A stretch of 8,225 nucleotides of DNA. It comes from an uncultured Campylobacteraceae bacterium. GTDB taxonomy: Bacteria > Campylobacterota > Campylobacteria > Campylobacterales > Arcobacteraceae. How positions within the stretch are numbered: position 1 is the stretch's first letter; every line of letters begins with the position of its first letter. Under the pieces are notes generated by a model that saw only the letters and a list, made by a program, of their open reading frames with translations, made no database searches and was not told where the DNA came from. Both the position numbers and the translations under genes were made by a program. Where the stretch lies: positions 1 to 8,225 of the forward strand of contig CAJXPH010000120.1 in the NCBI GenBank assembly GCA_913057765.1. Direction: 5' to 3'. Below, piece after piece: positions 6,973-8,225 of this stretch.

Positions 6973-7705
6973 AATCTTCCTTTTGTAGTTTTAAAAACCT
7001 ATTAATTGTAGCATTATTTGCTTTTAATGCATCCTCGTAAGTTCCAGTTAAAGCTAACTTTGAATCAGCAATAATACAAAACCTATCTAATACATTTCTA
7101 ATTGTATTTAATTCATGTGTAATCATAACAACTGTAAGGCCAAGCATATCTCTTAGCTCTAAAATAAGCGTATCAAATGCTTTTGCACTAGCTGGGTCTA
7201 ATCCTGATGTTGGTTCGTCTAAAAAAACGATGTCAGGGTCAAGTGCGAGGCTTCTTGCAAGGGCAACTCTTTTTTTCATTCCACCACTAAGTTCTTCTGG
7301 ATATAGCTTTCCAACCCTTGCATCTAATCCAACCATCTTTAATTTTGTATGAGCAATATCTTCAATTAAATCTTTAGGAAGATTTGTATTTTCTTTTAAC
7401 ATAATTCCAATATTATCAATAACGTTCATAGAAGAGAATAGGGCACCAAATTGAAATAAAACGCCCCAGTTCTTTTTTATAAACTCTCTTTTTTTTGCAT
7501 TTAGATGTTTTATATTTTCACCAAATATTTTGATTTCACCTTCTTGAATTTCATCTAACATAATAATTTGTCTTAAAAGGACTGTTTTTCCACTTCCACT
7601 TCCACCTAAAATTCCAAAGATCTCACCTTTATTTATTTTTAGAGAGATATTATCATGAACGATTTTATCTTCAAAAGATGTAGATAAGTTATTTACTTCA
7701 ACCAT
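6962..7705 (-). CDS. mlaF: Mla-type lipid ABC transporter ATP-binding protein
   Basis: This 247-residue cytoplasmic ATPase powers the MlaE permease. All ABC motifs are intact: Walker A GGSGSGKT (34-41), Q-loop Q85 in LFQFGALFSS, signature LSGGMKKR (139-146), Walker B DIVFLDEP (158-165), D-loop SGLDPAS (167-173) and switch H197 in MITHEL. The FQFGALFSSMNV block is characteristic of the MlaF/YrbF subgroup. The start is ATG one base after the mlaE stop, with TTAGGA upstream inside the mlaE 3' end. From memory, the Campylobacter jejuni counterparts were described as the invasion-associated iamA (ATPase) and iamB (permease) genes; that link is homology by family, not shown here. Confidence 0.95.
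   Translation of the reverse strand: MVEVNNLSTSFEDKIVHDNISLKINKGEIFGILGGSGSGKTVLLRQIIMLDEIQEGEIKIFGENIKHLNAKKREFIKKNWGVLFQFGALFSSMNVIDNIGIMLKENTNLPKDLIEDIAHTKLKMVGLDARVGKLYPEELSGGMKKRVALARSLALDPDIVFLDEPTSGLDPASAKAFDTLILELRDMLGLTVVMITHELNTIRNVLDRFCIIADSKLALTGTYEDALKANNATINRFLKLQKEDFGK
6976..6984 (-). promoter_or_regulatory. Ribosome-binding site supporting the TTG start of mlaD
   Basis: On the - strand the sequence is AAAAGGAAG, inside the last codons of mlaF. The AGGA core lies 5 bases before the TTG at 6972-6970. No ATG or GTG lies near it in the mlaD frame, so this site decides the start. Confidence 0.7.
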
Positions 7706-7706
7706 A

Positions 7707-8177
7707 TTAAAATCCTAACTGAATAGATAGAAGTGAAATTATGGCATTTATAATAATAAGCCAAAAAATTGAATCTACAACTGCTTTTGTTGTATATCTT
7801 CCTATATCTGTACCACTTCTTACTTGTAATCCTCTGTAACAGCCAATTACAGCAATTAAAATTCCAAATAATGGTGCCTTTGCAAGACCTAATAAAATAT
7901 GTCTAATTTCAACAAATTCGTAAACTCTGTCAATAAATTGAGTATATGAAACACCTAAATGATACTTAGCAATAACCATTTCACCAAGTAACGCAGACAT
8001 GTCAGCAAAAAAAACAAGTAAAGGCATAACAACAATTAAAGCAATAACTCTAGGAATAATTAAAAAAATATCAATATCTAAACCCATGGTCCTCATAGCA
8101 CTTATTTCTTCTGTAATTTTCATTGTTCCAATTTGAGCAGTAAACGAAGATGCACTACGACCTGCTACTATTACTGC
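7707..8177 (-). CDS. mlaE: Mla-type lipid ABC transporter permease (5'-truncated by contig end)
   Basis: These are the last 156 residues of an integral inner-membrane permease of the MlaE (YrbE) family, whose E. coli member has about 260. The first genomic codon is GCA at 8177-8175. The apparent start GTG at 8192 belongs to adapter. The family core is clear: AGRSASSFTAQIGTMKITEEISAMRTMGLD (split over residues 5-34 of the remaining part) matches the conserved cytoplasmic coupling segment that contacts the ATPase. At least three hydrophobic segments follow, near 40-65, 95-115 and 135-155. It would form the transmembrane dimer on which MlaF and the MlaD ring assemble. The missing N-terminal part could include a STAS domain, as in some relatives, but this cannot be seen. 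Confidence 0.93.
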   Translation of the reverse strand, partial: AVIVAGRSASSFTAQIGTMKITEEISAMRTMGLDIDIFLIIPRVIALIVVMPLLVFFADMSALLGEMVIAKYHLGVSYTQFIDRVYEFVEIRHILLGLAKAPLFGILIAVIGCYRGLQVRSGTDIGRYTTKAVVDSIFWLIIINAIISLLSIQLGF

Positions 8178-8225
8178 CTGTCTCTTATACACATCTGACG
8201 CTGCCGACGAAGAGGATAGTGTAGA
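8178..8225 (-). other. Nextera P5-side adapter (sequencing artefact, not genomic)
   Basis: This is synthetic library sequence. Bases 8178-8196 are the reverse-complemented Tn5 mosaic end (CTGTCTCTTATACACATCT), and 8197-8210 (GACGCTGCCGACGA) complete the Nextera read-1 adapter. Bases 8211-8218 (AGAGGATA) fit an i5 index, the reverse complement of S503 as I remember the set. Bases 8219-8225 (GTGTAGA) begin the reverse complement of P5. Genomic DNA ends at 8177. Read on the - strand the adapter stays open in the mlaE frame and creates a false MYKRQ N-terminus. Confidence 0.98.

Noticed and set aside
47..8177. Search for CRISPR arrays, tRNA or rRNA genes, insertion sequences, toxin-antitoxin or defence genes, and prophage genes.
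   Set aside because: None seen. The region is densely filled with ordinary metabolic, sensory and transport genes.
28..8196. Inverted 19-bp Tn5 mosaic ends flank the whole insert, resembling a composite transposon.
   Set aside because: They are continuous with Illumina adapter, index and P5/P7 sequence at both contig ends and carry no transposase. They come from tagmentation.

Overview
The window is one assembled contig of Illumina/Nextera origin. It holds about 8.13 kb of bacterial DNA (47..8177) flanked by untrimmed library adapter (1..46 and 8178..8225). The DNA is very AT-rich, at roughly 30% GC by eye, with short intergenic gaps. Campylobacterota, most likely an Arcobacter-like genus (Arcobacteraceae), fits best. 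The reasons are the chemoreceptor signalling tip reading EAATAGEAGKGFAVVAQEV with a C-terminal CZB domain, a histidine kinase with an HQWRQPL phosphoacceptor box, promoters with a good TATAAT but no clear -35, and an MCE transport operon whose fourth gene is a lipoprotein. The assignment rests on recalled family features, not on a search.

Layout, left to right. (1) A 5'-truncated cytoplasmic-signalling chemoreceptor on the + strand (47..1765) with one membrane segment left, several HAMP-like units, the MCP signalling hairpin and a zinc-binding CZB domain. (2) A perfect 14-bp hairpin between convergent genes (1760..1794). (3) On the - strand, a single-chain class I iron-sulfur fumarate hydratase (1802..3292) with its own TATAAT box. 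(4) On the - strand, an orphan membrane histidine kinase with a tandem Cache sensor (3422..5332), also with its own TATAAT box. (5) On the - strand, a tightly packed MCE/Mla-type lipid transport operon, transcribed mlaE (truncated by the contig end) > mlaF > mlaD > ABC-associated lipoprotein (8177 down to 5403), with a 1-bp gap and then 11-bp and 8-bp overlaps. No stretch longer than about 130 bases lacks a gene.

Functionally, the four Mla genes should form one inner-membrane ABC lipid transporter: permease, ATPase, substrate-binding MCE ring and outer-membrane-side lipoprotein. It would move phospholipids between the two membranes. Fumarase belongs to the TCA cycle. The chemoreceptor and the histidine kinase are sensory genes with no partner in the window (no response regulator, no CheA/CheW). 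I see no evidence for a new multi-gene system. The most consequential observation is technical: both contig ends run into Nextera adapter, so translating the edge genes naively gives the artefactual N-terminus MYKRQ on two unrelated proteins.
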